A DNA stretch of 64,000 nucleotides from NCBI GenBank assembly GCA_030267565.1, contig BRXU01000003.1, positions 744,001 to 808,000 on the forward strand. The letters are read 5' to 3'. Both the position numbers and the translations under genes were made by a program. The DNA comes from Pleodorina starrii (lineage: Eukaryota; Chlorophyta; Chlorophyceae; Chlamydomonadales; Volvocaceae). Of the stretch, positions 48,001 through 59,300 are shown piece after piece. The notes beneath the pieces are model-generated. The model was not told the DNA's origin and made no database searches. It was given only the letters and a program-made list of their open reading frames with translations. Numbering within the stretch: the stretch's first letter is position 1; every line of letters begins with the position of its first letter.

Positions 48001-51000
48001 CCTCATCCGCCCCCCTCAGTACCTTCCGAGGAGCTGGTGGTGGGACAGGCGCTGGAGGGACTGGTCAGGTGGGGGGACGATAAGGGGGGCAGCGGGGGGG
48101 CAGCGGGGAAGGGTGGGGGCCAGCGGGGAAGGGGGCGGGGCAGCGGGGGGGGGGCCAGCGGGGCAGCGGGGGGGGCCTGGAACGGAAATCGCAGCATAAG
48201 GGGGGCAGCGGGGCCAGCGGGGCCAGCGGGGGGCCGGCAGCCCTTGCCGAACCACCCATCCACTCTCTTTCCCCTCCGTAAAACTCCTTTTTGGGCACTG
48301 GAGCAGTCCGGAGTTCGGTCGGTCGGTCGGTCGGTCGGTCAGTCGGTCAGTCGGTCAGTCAGTCAGCGCCCCAGATCAGACCAGACCCGTGAACAGCGCT
48401 ACTCCCACCCCCACCCCCAACCCCACCCCCAACCCCAACCCTAACCCCAACCCCAACCCCACCCGCACTGCTCTCCGCAATCTCCGCGGCGCAGGTCGGA
48501 GGAGGAGGCGGACCGCCGGACCATCAACCGGCTCCGAGACCAGGTACGACATTAGCGGGCCAACGTTCTTGCCTCCGTCCCATCGCCGCAATTTCGCCTT
48601 TTCAACCCTCCCCCGTTTCGCCCTTTCCCTCCACCGCTGCTACTCCCCCCCGGCCCCCGGCCCCCCCTCCCCTTCCCGACCCCCCCTCGACAGGTGTCTC
48701 AGCTCCAGGGGCAGCTGGAGGCGATGCGCATGTCCCGGGGCATCCAAGAGGTGATGCAGCAGCAGCAGGGGGGAGGACGAGCAAAACAACCACAGCAGGC
48801 GTCGCCTACGACAGACCCACGGGTCGGCAGCGCAGTGTCGGATGCCGCCGCCGCCGCCCTGCGGCGATCCACTCCTCCCCCAGCCTACAGCACTGGCACC
48901 GGTAGCGGCAGCGCCAATGTGACCGGCAGGATGCTGCAATATGAGGGGGCGGAGGAGGAGGATGAACAACGGGAGGTGTACGGCAGCGCCTACGTCACCG
49001 ACCCGCGGGTCGGTGGTCCCTCCTCCTCCACCTCCTACCCGCCGGGCTCCTCCCCCGCCGACGCCCTCCCTCCGCCGCCTTCCTCCCTCCAAGCGCTGCC
49101 CGCCGCCGTCCGCCGCCACGGAACCACCCTCAGCCCCTCCCCCGTCCCGACCACACCCACGGACCACGCCCCCGCCCCCGCACCCGCACCTGCCCTATTC
49201 CCCACCGCGTCCCCGGACGCCACCGCGCCCGGGGCCCCTCCGGCCCCCGCCTCCCTCCTTGCGGAGGCGGGAGAGGAGGGCTACCCGGCGGTGGCGGGTC
49301 CCCTGGAGCGGGAGAAGGCTCTGGAACGACCCGTGGGTCATGTGGAGGCTGTGACTCCGGTCCGGGGCCCGGCCCCGGTCCCACTGCCGCAGTCGGCCTG
49401 GGAGCCGGCGGAGATGGGTCGCGTCGGCGCCGGAGTAGAACCGGTTGCGGCGACGGCGGGGAGTGGTGGTGGTGGTGGTGGTGGTGGTGGTGGGCTGGGC
49501 CCTGCGGCTCCCGGTGCGGGGCAGGTGCTGCTGCAGGCTCCGCCACCACCGCCACCATTACCGCTGCTGCAGCAGCCGCTGCAGCCGCAGCCGCAGCAGC
49601 AGCAGCAGCAGCCGGTCCCGGCGGCAGCTCCAGTTCCAGTTCCAGTTCCAGGAGCTGCCCCCCTGGAGCCGGATCCGCGGCTGCAGTTGGAGAACCAGCG
49701 GCTTCGGGAGGAGCTGGGGCAGATGAGGAGGCGGCTGCAGGCGGCGTCAGGTGAGGGCTCGGCGGCGGGGGGATGGCGGGGAGGAGGCAGAGGGAGAGGC
49801 AGAGGGAGAGGCAGAGGGAGAGGCAGAGGGATGAGGAAGGTGGCCGGTACACACACACGCACACGCGCGTTGGGAAGGAGGGGGGAAGGCAGGTATGCGG
49901 AGGACGCGGCGGGGCGGTACGGCACAAGCCGATCGGGAGTGCTGGAATCAGAGTCGGGACAGCAGGAGCAGCAGCGGCGGGAAGCAGCAGCGCGGGGGGA
50001 GCAGCGGAAGAAGCCGCTTCGCGGGAATTGATCTGTCATGTGCCACTGTGCTCCGCCACTCGCTACTGAAACTACTGGCATCGCGCGGTATGGCAGGGTT
50101 TGGGATCGTGGCTTTAAGCTGATTTTTTTGTCGTAACGCCGTACTGCCGTACACACAAACCCCAGAGTTTCCGGCCACCCTGGAGCTCGAGAACCAGCGG
50201 CTGAGGGACGAGGTGGAGCAGCTGGGGAGGAAGCTGCAGGCAGCTGCCGCCGCGGCGGGTGAGTGAGTGAGCGAGTTGCGTTGAGTTGAGTTGAGTTGAG
50301 TGAGTGAGTGAGCGAGTTGAGTGAGTGAGTGAGCGAGTTGAGCGAGTGACTCTGACGCAGCGGGTGACTCAGTGAGGCAGTTGAGCGAGACATCGTTTGC
50401 GTCGTGAGGAGATCGGTGCGCGGACGCGATAGTTAGTTGGCGCAGCACTCCCCGCATTCTTTCGCTTTACCCCGTATGGCCACCCCGTATGGCCACACCG
50501 TATGCCGTACTGCTGATACACGTACAGTCGCTATCAGCACCGCCGCACCGCACCACCATTCCCCTGGCCACCGCAGCACCTCTCCGGCCCTCTCGCCCCC
50601 TGCCTTCGCTGCGATCTGCTCCTGATAGTTCTTAGTTGTTGCCTTCACCCACGCCCACGCCCACGCCCACGCCCACCGCCCTGCCCTGCGCCCTGCGCCC
50701 CTCCTCCCAACCTGTCGTCTTACGTCCCTTCCCTTGACCCTCGATCCCCCGCCTTCCGCCCCCGACCAGAGGCCGCCGCTGCTGCCGAGCCCAAGGCCCC
50801 CAGCGCCTTTGCGCTGCCCGCCGCCGCCGCCGCTAACGGCAGCGCCGCCGCCGCCGCCGCCGCCAATGAGAGCGTCATTCGCCAACTGCGGGAATTCAAT
50901 CAGAAGAAGACGGTGAGGGGTCGCCCCTCCCCCGGGGCAGGGCCCGGCGCGTGCGGGCGTGGTCGTGGGGGGTCTCGTCCTTCCGCCCTTCCGCCCTTCC

Positions 51001-52324
51001 TTGGTGCGGCAATTTAAGGTCCCATGAGATCTATTTTCCATTCTGTGAAATCTTACATGCCACACCGTCGCTCGACCCACTGCCCCTGTCCTGTCCTGTG
51101 CGCCATATGTGCCCCTGTCCATGTGCCCCTGTCCATGTGCCCCTGTCCATGTGCCCCTGTCCATGTGCCCCTGTCCATGTGCCCCTGTCCATGTGCCCCT
51201 GTCCATGTGCCCCTATCCATGTGCCCCTGTCCATGTGCCCCTGTCCATGTGTCACTCAGTCTGAGTTGCAGCGGCGGGCGCAGCAGTCGGAGACCCGGGC
51301 GGTGATGGCGGAGGAGCAGCTAGATCAACTGCAGGTGGGGTGGTTGGGTGGGGTGGCTGGGTGTTTGGATGGGTGGGTGGGTTGGTGTTTGGGTGGGTGG
51401 GTGGGGGTGCCCAGTTGGGTGCTGGGACCCGGCGGGATGCGGGATACAGCGGGGTGCGGCGGGACCTGGCCCCCGATCGCCCGCTGCCCCTTTCAGCCGT
51501 CGCCCAATGTCGACATCTCCTCCACAGGACCATATTGGCCCGCCCCAAACCGCCCCTCGCCCCGGCCCCCTCCACCTCCGCCATACTCCGCCCCCCTCCG
51601 CCCCGCCCCCACCGCCGCTGCAGTCGTACATGAACAAGGCCAGCGTGGCCTACCAAAAGGAGATTGTACGGCTCAGATCCGTCATCGGCCAGATGGAGAC
51701 GTCCATGGGGGCAGCCAAGGTAGAGCGGGCGTAACCGACATCTGCACATCTCCACCACCGACATTACCGGTATCATCAGCAGGGTGGGGGGGGGGCGGGG
51801 CTATCTTCAAGCACCGCTGGCACGCGACCGACAGAAACGCTGGCCGCGCTTAGGTGGCCACATGGGGAGCCATGTGTTGTTTTGTCTGCTTCGTGGTGGC
51901 CCCCTTTTCCGCGCCGCGCCTCTCCCCCTCCCCCGGGGCAGTGCCGAACCCGGTTGCCGGGCGATTGCCGATGACCCCCGCAATGCAATCCCATCCGCAT
52001 CCGCAGGGCAGCTACCTGAACCTCAACCCGCTGGAGGGCGTGGGCGGCGGAGGGGCGCTGAAGCCCGCGGCGGCGGTGCTGGAGGAGATTGCGACCCGCG
52101 GGTCGTTCACTGGGTCGTTGACCGGCGGGCGCCGCGCCAGCAGCGGCAGCGGCGGCGCGGGCCTGCTGCTGCTGGCGACGCCGCGCGCGTCACGCAGCGG
52201 CGGCGGGCCGAGGTCGCCGATGAGCCCGCCCACCGCCGACGGTGCTGCTGCTGCTGTTGGCGGCGAAGGGGGTGTGGGGGGTGCGAAGGCCAACGGCGGA
52301 GTCACGCATCTGCCCGCTCTGTAG
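36015..52324 (+). CDS. Divergent kinesin motor protein with long coiled-coil tail (5' end missing)
   Basis: At least 29 exons join in one frame to 1441 codons plus stop; the first exons are 36015-36084, 36683-36819, 37333-37461, 37745-37884, 38608-38724, 39216-39320, 39691-40051 and 40215-40359, and the last is 52007-52324. Motor motifs: YVYGPE, P-loop GATGSGKT (split by an intron), FVELYREEVYDL, switch II DLPGSER, LREGPILNRSLHALG, LTKLLADALGGNS and a neck-like NTLQYLAIAAAVRNFPIINH. Switch I NxxSSRSH is not conserved (VHDRAAAIF instead). About 55 Ala/Gly-rich residues are inserted at loop 12. The tail has many short heptad-like helices, an acidic stretch (45482-45730) and a large Pro/Gln-rich exon (48694-49750). 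The neck resembles kinesin-4, but class is uncertain. The VxVRVRP strand is missing, so the start exon is not found. Confidence 0.85.
38380..38605. repeat. CCA/CCAC-rich pyrimidine intron tract
   Basis: Interrupted CCACCA repeats form the polypyrimidine region before the exon at 38608. Confidence 0.8.
41658..41735. repeat. CCCTA pentamer array with a CCCTAAAA telomere-type unit
   Basis: Starts with CCCTAAAA (complement of TTTTAGGG) and continues as CCCTA repeats. Kinesin intron. Confidence 0.85.
41915..41930. repeat. Interstitial telomeric repeat (TTTTAGGG x2)
   Basis: Two exact TTTTAGGG units followed by TTTGGG, in the kinesin intron after exon 41800-41877. A single further unit lies at 53317-53324. 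Confidence 0.85.
42436..42478. repeat. GCA trinucleotide array
   Basis: Near-perfect CAG/GCA repeats in a kinesin intron. Confidence 0.85.
43023..43050 (-). repeat. 27-bp interspersed motif, copy 4 (degenerate)
   Basis: Keeps ACGTATAGGCCGGAGCC but has lost part of the GGTTATCC end; kinesin intron, next to the tRNA-like sequence. Confidence 0.7.
43163..43285 (-). repeat. tRNA-like sequence, probably a SINE head or tRNA pseudogene
   Basis: On the minus strand an A-box-like TGGTGTAGTCCCA is followed, about 90 bases later, by a perfect B box GGTTCGAATCC. Acceptor-stem halves pair poorly and the spacing is longer than a normal tRNA, so a functional tRNA is unlikely. It lies in a kinesin intron beside motif copy 4, suggesting one composite element. 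Confidence 0.45.
43830..43868. repeat. ATGC tetranucleotide array
   Basis: About nine ATGC units in the kinesin intron preceding exon 43933-44001; self-complementary. Confidence 0.9.
44008..44112. repeat. GGGGC pentamer array, 21 perfect copies
   Basis: Begins only six bases into the intron that follows the kinesin exon ending at 44001, so the array nearly abuts the splice donor. Confidence 0.95.
45917..45973. repeat. ~55-bp interspersed repeat, copy 2
   Basis: Matches 24749-24803 except for a few substitutions and a small insertion (CACC). Confidence 0.8.
46212..46238 (+). repeat. 27-bp interspersed motif, copy 5
   Basis: Identical to copy 1; located in a kinesin intron about 70 bp before the exon at 46310. 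Confidence 0.85.
46727..46900. repeat. GGCCCC hexamer array, 29 perfect copies
   Basis: 174 bp of uninterrupted GGCCCC in the kinesin intron between exons 46310-46411 and 46955-47131. The opposite strand is GGGGCC repeats, able to form G-quadruplexes. Confidence 0.97.
47220..47285. repeat. GGGT tetramer array
   Basis: About 15 GGGT units with one interruption, in a kinesin intron; G-quadruplex-prone. Confidence 0.9.
48317..48364. repeat. GGTC/AGTC tetramer array
   Basis: Interrupted GGTC and AGTC units in a kinesin intron. Confidence 0.85.
48814..49339. repeat. Three GACCCRYGGGTC palindromes inside a kinesin exon
   Basis: Perfect copies at 48814-48825, 49000-49011 and 49328-49339, all within the exon 48694-49750. 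The first two are read as Asp-Pro-Arg-Val, the third in another frame as Arg-Pro-Val-Gly. A fourth coding copy is at 52093-52104 (read Thr-Arg-Gly-Ser). Confidence 0.9.
51107..51246. repeat. 14-bp minisatellite, ten copies
   Basis: Ten tandem ATGTGCCCCTGTCC units, one with a single change, in the kinesin intron before exon 51260-51334. Confidence 0.95.
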
Positions 52325-53979
52325 CTTGGTGGTGGTGGGAAGATTGGCGGCGGCGGGCGGTGGCTGTGAGGGCGGGGGCTGCGGCATACATTGATATAGG
52401 TATACCATGCAGCGCTCGCTTTGGGCTTTTGATTATTGGGGGCGGGCAACGAACAACGAACAACGGCAGTTGACCTGCCTGTTGGAGAGCTTCCTCCTTT
52501 GCGCTGCGGTACAGTCACACCCTGCCTCGCTCACCCGCCCGCGGGCGGTGCAGGTCGCAGCGTTCAGCACATTTATGATGGCAGTAGGGTCTCAGATGTA
52601 ACACTTCCGTCGTTAGTTGCTACAAAGCGGGCAGGTCGCATATGTATGAACCGACGGACAAGCCCGTGTGTATGTCGTATGTATGCAAACTGTGCAACAG
52701 GTTCAGGATTCGTACAATAACGTCTAAAACTGCAGGACTCTTTCTTGTGTACTGTTGAAACTACCGCATCACCCACGGCACATACAGTACTGACACCAAC
52801 GCAGCAAGGGGGGATGGAAGCGGAGGAGCGGTGGGTTTACACCACACCACATACACCGCGGCCACGTCACCCCGCATTGCCCCCACGCACGCACCTGCCG
52901 ACACGCACGTGCAACAGATGCATGTCCCTAATGACCGTCCATCATTACGTGGCTTTCACCGCTCCCATACAACTTTATATCGAACACGCGCCTGGGATAC
53001 TCCACGCCTCATCAAACACGACCAACCATCATCAGCACCGCCGCCACGGCCAAGGCCATCTCTATCTGCCGCGGTTAGGTTGATCTTTGGCAGCTGACTT
53101 GCACGGCAGGCCGCCGCTGCAGCTCCCTCCGTCACCGCCGCCACGCACATTGCCGTACAGACGTGACGAGGTCCTTCAGGCGAATACCGCCGTACAGCCG
53201 TACAGCATGGGAAGCGGCGCCGAGCCGCGGGTGCGCGCATAGCTCGGCTCGGGGCGACCTGGAACTAGGCAGCAGGGAGGGAGGGGATTAGGGAGGGTTT
53301 AGGGGCGGGTTTGGGGTTTTAGGGTTTTGGGCCGGGGGACTCATGAGGGGGCAGAACGTGTTTCCTATCTAGGACATTGTTGCGTCCTTGGCCGGCTTAC
53401 TTATGTCATCAAACTGCAGCAGTAGCGTACAAACACGGTAGCAGCCGAGAAAGCGGGTGTGTGTGATTACCGGTATTACAACCAGTAGTCATGTAGTCGG
53501 TCATGCATCTCGGTTGGTTGGTTAGGTTGTGACCGGCGGCGAGCACGGGGTTGCATGCAACATGCAGCAGGGGGCAGGCAGGGGACATGCGGCTTGATTT
53601 ATCTATCCCTTATTATGCTTGGCTGGCGGGTGGTGGGTGCTATGCTCCCGAATGGCATGTTGGCATCCATCCCGACCTGCGACTGTCGAGAACATACGTT
53701 AGGTAAGTACGTATGACCAGCTAACGGTACGCATGTGGTGAATTCTGCCCTGAGTGAATTATTTTGCTCCGCCTCACGGGTAGGTAGGCCACAGCCTCAC
53801 GCAGGCCAGCAGGCCAGGCCATGGCGGCTGGACGGACTAGCAGGAATCACGCACGGTGGCAGTGGTACATACATGTATGTTCATCCGTTAATAAACGGCC
53901 GTCATATCATATGTACCTGAGCGCCGCGCGCGCGCTGTTGATGCTGGTAGGTTAGATCATCCTACGTACCTCCTCCTCG
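52325..53979. other. No gene recognised
   Basis: Kinesin 3' region followed by AT-richer DNA with a TTTTAGGG unit at 53317-53324. Nothing with a recognisable motif on either strand. Confidence 0.5.
52597..52601 (+). promoter_or_regulatory. TGTAA polyadenylation-type signal for the kinesin
   Basis: TGTAA about 273 bases after the stop at 52324. Confidence 0.5.
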
Positions 53980-54888
53980 CTACTCCGCCCAATTCTTCTC
54001 AGAGGTCTCCCCGAAGACAGCAGACGTCAAATCCACAAACGTGATGGGATAAGTAACGACCGCCGGTTCCATCCTGGATGGAGATGTGTACCTACGTGTG
54101 TACGGGGCATGTACGGTATGTACGGCCGTGAGATAGACTTTGAAAGGGAACGAACGAAGTGGTGCAGCTTTGCAGCTGCTTGAGCCCAGCCTGGGTTGCT
54201 TGCGATTGGGGAGTCCACGCGCGCGCGGCAAATAAACTGCTTATGTCCTGCTGAAAGTCACGCAGACACGCACGCAGCGCTTACGGGCACGAATGGAACA
54301 CGCAACTTACTCCATGCAGGGGTGCTTGAACCATGCACGAAACGACAGCTGCGAGACCATGGACCTCCTCTCCTCCTCCTCCTCCTCCTCGGCGGCCCTC
54401 TTCTCCTCCTCCTCGGCCTTCTTCTCCTCCTCCTCGACCCTGGTCTTCTTCCCCTCAGCCTCCTTCCTCTTCCCCTCGACCTTGTTCTCCTTCTGCTGCT
54501 GCCGATTCATATGGGACTCCTGCTGCCCATAGACTTCCCTCAAGTCCACAAACGTGATGGGGTAGTAGATGACTGCCGGCAACGCCCTGCGTGGGGTCCG
54601 AGATAGATGTGTACAGCGCAGGTACGGCACGAGGCTGCGTGGGTACGGCGGTGATGATGTTGAGCGAGACTGAGAACATACAGCAGCTAGTTGCCATGCT
54701 TCGTCGAGCCTGGAAGTGGAAATAAAGCTCCGTCGTAGCTCATCATGTGCTCATAGCTAGCAAAATGCCCAGAAAGCAAAGGACAGGAAGACGAACCACG
54801 CACGCTTATTACGGATGCGAACAACTTACTCTGTGCGGCGGCGCTTGACGCCGCCTTGATGATGTGCCGCCGCCGACTGCTGGTCCAT
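53980..54888 (-). CDS. Small coiled-coil protein with duplicated YPITFVDL exon module
   Basis: Three exons (54888-54830, 54586-54311, 54073-53980) join with identical intron phases to 142 aa. The protein starts MDQQSAAAHHQGGVKRRRTE. It then has the module LPAVIYYPITFVDLREVYG, followed by a highly charged helix (Glu/Lys/Arg-rich, about 50 residues, likely a coiled coil) and SQLSFRAWFKHPCME. The last exon repeats the module as MEPAVVTYPITFVDLTSAVFG and ends GETSEKNWAE. Both module exons begin at the same codon position after a phase-2 intron, as expected for exon duplication. I do not recognise the family. Phase agreement and the preserved duplicated protein sequence support a real gene. Confidence 0.65.
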
Positions 54889-57800
54889 GGCTGGCTGGGG
54901 GGCAGCTGCGGCGCGCGGGGCCGCGTGCACGTGCACGGAATATTCAGTCGTAATCGGCGTCTCCGTTGCCCATAAATTAATATATCTGCAGCAGCCACAC
55001 GACGGAGGATGGGGCGGAATGACTTGCGTGGCAGCTGTCGCTTTCTGTCTGCGGGGCAGCGACAGCAGGACGACACGAGCGAGGGACATACAGCAAGTGG
55101 AGGCGGGGCATTACGTGAGACAGTAACTGGAAGGGCAGAGTTTCGTTGTTTTTGGGTTGCAGGACGGGCAGCAGGGCCCATTCTGTTCACCGTCCACGCT
55201 AATGGTGCGTGTTGGGAGGTGCTGTACGTAGAGGTGCAAATTCGGGTAGACAGCTAGAAGCAAGGCGTGCTCGTGCTTTGCAAACGTACGACGGCGCTTG
55301 CATGTGCGGCACGCGCTGCGCTAGGACCAGGCAGGGCTGATAGGCTAGTGCTGCCGCAGTCTGTACGGGCCGAGCGAGAACACAATAATAACCAGCAGCT
55401 ATCTTTTTCCTGTGCATACTTCCTTCAGAATAATAAAAAATGCTATAGCAAATACTAAACAATATAGAGTTGTCTGAAAATAAACTCATGCCGCTATAAT
55501 AAACAGCGAACCGTGCGCGAGTCCCATACATCGTTGGTCGTTTCACCAGTACCGACATCCCGAGCCCAACAAATGCACAATAAGTCATTGATAAACATCA
55601 AGCTGTCATTTTAGAGTCAAATTTATGTTTTCCTGGCTGACGGCGGATGGGTGCGCGAGCCTTCCAATCCATGCGGGAGCGACATGGTAAGTAGTGTCGT
55701 TTGCGAGGCAGCACCAGCCAAGCAGTTTCTAAGCCCCAGGAAGGTCAACAAACATAAATAGACTTTCAATCGCATACTCACGTCAGCTTTGCAAACAACG
55801 GGATTCGAGGCGCCCTTGCACGCAAGGCGATTATTCCGTTGTATGTTCGCCATTTCCTCACACCATATATATGCCCGCAACACCATCCATTGGGCACCGC
55901 AAAGTCGTTGAACGCGTATTATTGTGCAATTACGTAGGAAAGTCACATGCGTTATGCCTTGCATCGAAAGCGACGGGGGTCCCAAGCGGAGCTGCGTGCA
56001 CGCGTGCGTCCGAAGGTTGCTTGCATGCCATGCACTGCATGCGTGTAGTAGTCGTCCTTCTCATGAAGGGATGCTCATCCCAAACGCACGCTTCGCCCCC
56101 TGCAACTGAGTGTACCCTGGATGGACGTCTTACCGAAATTCTGTCAAGAGGCGCGAGCGGCAATCAACAACCACCGCTGAGCGAGAGAGGTGCGAAGTCC
56201 AGATAGAGTGAGCCTGAAAACGTGAGTGCAGCTTGGGCCGGTGTATGCGCGCGTCGTTGACGGACAGCAGATCAGGAGCTGAGCTTGCTGCGCTGCTGTG
56301 GCTGCGAGGGCGAAAGCGGGAGGGCAGCAGGCAGGGGCGGGGGGATGTATGTCTTGCGTGGTGCCTCGAGGCGTCGACCGAGCAGGGCTCCGGAGACGCG
56401 CCAAAGGATCGGACGGAACAATGCTGCTGCGCCCTAGCTACCTGTATGTTAAGCGCCAGGAAGATGTATGAATGAACTCGATGATAAAGCGCCAGAGGAA
56501 TCCAGCGCCAGCGTGACATACAGCCAAGGGGTTGCATCGCAGCTAGCGTGCTTATGTCCGCTCGTTCGGCGACGACGAGCCGAGGCAACGGCGGAAGGAC
56601 GGTTAGTTGATGGTCACGCCCCGGTTATTTGTGTGGACAAGGAGCGTATTCGTGATTTAAAATGATAGGGAGGAAAGTGCTAATGCAGCCACGCACGCCT
56701 GTCGGTGGTGCATGCCTGTGGCGGCCGATCTGGTTCATTCGAAGTCGGCATCTTGCCGTCGGGCAGGGTCGGGCGGTCCGTTGCTTGCTTGGTTGTAATT
56801 AGTAAGACGAACGAAGGAACAAAGACACAGGTGGCGCCTGCCCTCGCAAATAGCGAAAAACGTACTTTCTCGGTGCACAATGCGCGCGAAGGGCGGGGTC
56901 GTCCGTCCCTGCTGGCGTACATATATACATACAGCTTCAGTTCGCCCGGTCCGCTACCCGGCGTAGCAGCACCGGCGGTCCAGCAGCGTAGCAGGGCCCT
57001 GCGTGAAGCCAAATTTGAACCGCCACCAGCGCCCGAAGGCACATCAGCGCAAAGGAGGAGCGAGGCTCCAGCAGCAGGTCACTCGTCGTTGTTGGTTGCC
57101 CCAATTTGTGTTGACATTTCGAGGGTGCTGAGGCCACTGTTGCTCATCATCTATCAGGACAGGGATAGGCAGTCTATCTTCGGAATTTACATCAGAAGAA
57201 CGAATGGGGTGGAGTAGTCAGCGAGGAGCGAGAAGTATGGTATCCATCTATCCTACGTTCCTACCAGCATCAACATACAGCGGCGCTCCGGCACGGCGGC
57301 TGCTAGCTGTTTATTAACATGTACGTGCCACTGCCGCGATTCCTGGTCCGTCCAGGCCCCCTGGCCGCCCAGCCAGGGCGGCCAGGGGCCCAGCCCGGCC
57401 GCCGCCCAGCCGCCCTGGCCTGGCCTGCGTGTGGCGTGCGTGGTCCTGGACCATTCCCGGAAGCGCGGCATGCAGGCGCATTTTGATTCGTTGCTGGTTG
57501 TGGCGGGCGGGCAAACAGACAGGCGGTCAGGCGCCTTAGGAGCCAGGCCTGCCTCCGAGACGTCCGAGGGGAGGGGGTGTGCAGGTAGGCCGACTGGTGG
57601 ACGCAGCAGCAGACGCGTTTGCCAGTGGGGATAGATGGAGATGGCCCCCAAATGATGAAGCCTGTCGGCGGTGATGTGCACTTTGACTGCATGTATGCCA
57701 CATACACGATACGAGACCCGCCCGCTCACCGAGCGACTCACGGTTTGGCGTGCGCAGCTGTGGGACAGGACCAGTCACAACCTGGGATTGTTACAAGTGT

Positions 57801-58584
57801 TCTGCTGGTTGCTCTCCTTCACTTGGCTCGCTGTTCTTGGGACCTTTAACAGCTTTTATTTCCGTATTTGCGCGGCATTTTAGGCTTGCCATGCCGTTGT
57901 AAACGCAGCAGTATGTACGACTCTCGCCGGCCTATCGCACTAAGTAGCTGTTATCCAGCTCCTCTGTAATTAATTAAAATACGGCCTATGCGGGCCCTCG
58001 CAAGTCGCAACCACTACTGCGCTCTCGACCGTCCTGCGGCCTCTGCATAAACAGGGCACGCCCTCCTCGCTCGACGACGCGGCGTCGACTTGTGTGGTCG
58101 CGGGAACAATAATGCATACATTATTGGATGTTGAAACGCCGTATAATAAACATTTCTTATGAACAATACTGCATAAGTCGGATTATATAGGAGTGCTGCA
58201 TGCGCTCCAGCTAGTGCGGCCTCGGACCATGGACTCAGTCCAACATCTTAATTACATACATGATGTTTTCTTAGAAACCGGATGCTAGTAGATATTAACA
58301 AGGGCTATTTTTATTGCTTTACAGCGTATCGAGCCATGAAGGTTGGTTGTAGCGCAGCCAGCCAGCAAGCCAGCAGCATGCCAGCCACAGACAGGGGCAA
58401 CCCTAGGGGGCGGGCCCTCCCAGGGCGCTTCGCGCTCCTCTGTAAATCAAATTTGCGCTGGAACCCAGGGGCAAAAATGCTTGTTGCAACACTCAGCGAC
58501 CCCATGTTTGGCCTGCTGGTCAGCTGGCCTAGCCTGCACATGGCGGCCATGCCATGTCGGAGCAGTCATGTAGTGGTACAGAGA
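54889..58584. other. No gene supported
   Basis: Relatively AT-rich stretches with isolated open frames (for example 55623-55985 minus, 56705-57217 plus) but no consistent splice chain or motif. Near 57935-57965 is a fragment of the MITE terminal sequence seen at 58863. Confidence 0.45.
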
Positions 58585-58625
58585 CGTGCGATCGCACTAT
58601 GTAGCTGTTTTCCCGCTCCTCTGTT
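58585..58625 (+). mobile_element. Solo end of the palindromic MITE
   Basis: Carries GTGCGATCGCACTATGTAGC and the following CTGTTTTCCCGCTCCTCTG exactly as in the terminal repeat of the element at 58863-59300, then diverges. Confidence 0.75.
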
Positions 58626-58862
58626 TTCCCGCTCGTCTTTAGGCCGGTCCCAGAGCGGGGGAGGTTTTGCCTTGACTCCGATTCCCTTTTGCCTCCCCCT
58701 TCGCTAGCCTGGGTACCGTTTCGTTTCAGGGAATCGGAATTGGCACACGTAGTCGAAGACATTTATCTCCCAGAGTGGGTTCCCTTTCCAATGAGGCGAA
58801 TTCGCCCGTGAATTGGTTAGTGGCCTGGTCTAGATGTTCTATTGAACATTAGACCCACAGAG

Positions 58863-59300
58863 TCGTGCGATCGCACTATGTAGCTGTTATCCAGCTCCTC
58901 TGTAATTAATTAAATTCCTCTGTAAAATATGTATTTGTAGTAGCAAGAGTCCAACGGAGCAAGGGTTTAAGGGATGTAGCACGGAACAGGGCGGGCGAGC
59001 ACGGGCAGCAGTTGATCGAAAGGCATCCCGCTGCTCTGACCCAGTATTATCGTAGTTTGCATTAATCTATTACATTATTAGATTAATGAAAACTACATTC
59101 CAACATTATATAATTAATGCAAACTATGATAATGCTGGATCAGAGCCGCGGGATGGATGCCTTTCGATCAACTGCTGCCCGTGCTCGCCCGCCCTGTTCC
59201 GTGCTACATCCCTTAAACCATTGCTCCGTTGGACTCTTGCTACTACAAATACATATTTTACAGAGGAGCGGGAAAACAGCTACATAGTGCGATCGCACGA
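58863..59300. mobile_element. Palindromic MITE / foldback element, 438 bp
   Basis: Both ends read TCGTGCGATCGCACTATG inward. The arms, about 175 bp on the left and 150 bp on the right, are near-identical reverse complements around an AT-rich centre near 59070. The left arm has an extra ~21-bp insertion (AATTAATTAAATT plus a repeated CCTCTGTA). No coding capacity. Fragments of the same ends occur at about 57935, 58585, 59462 and 61787. Confidence 0.85.

Noticed and set aside
51107..51246. CRISPR-like array
   Set aside because: The ten 14-bp units are directly contiguous with no unique spacers, so this is a minisatellite in a eukaryotic intron.
55623..55985. 120-codon minus-strand frame with a TATATA-like sequence upstream
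   Set aside because: A plausible donor follows CKAD, but no partner exon or homology was found.
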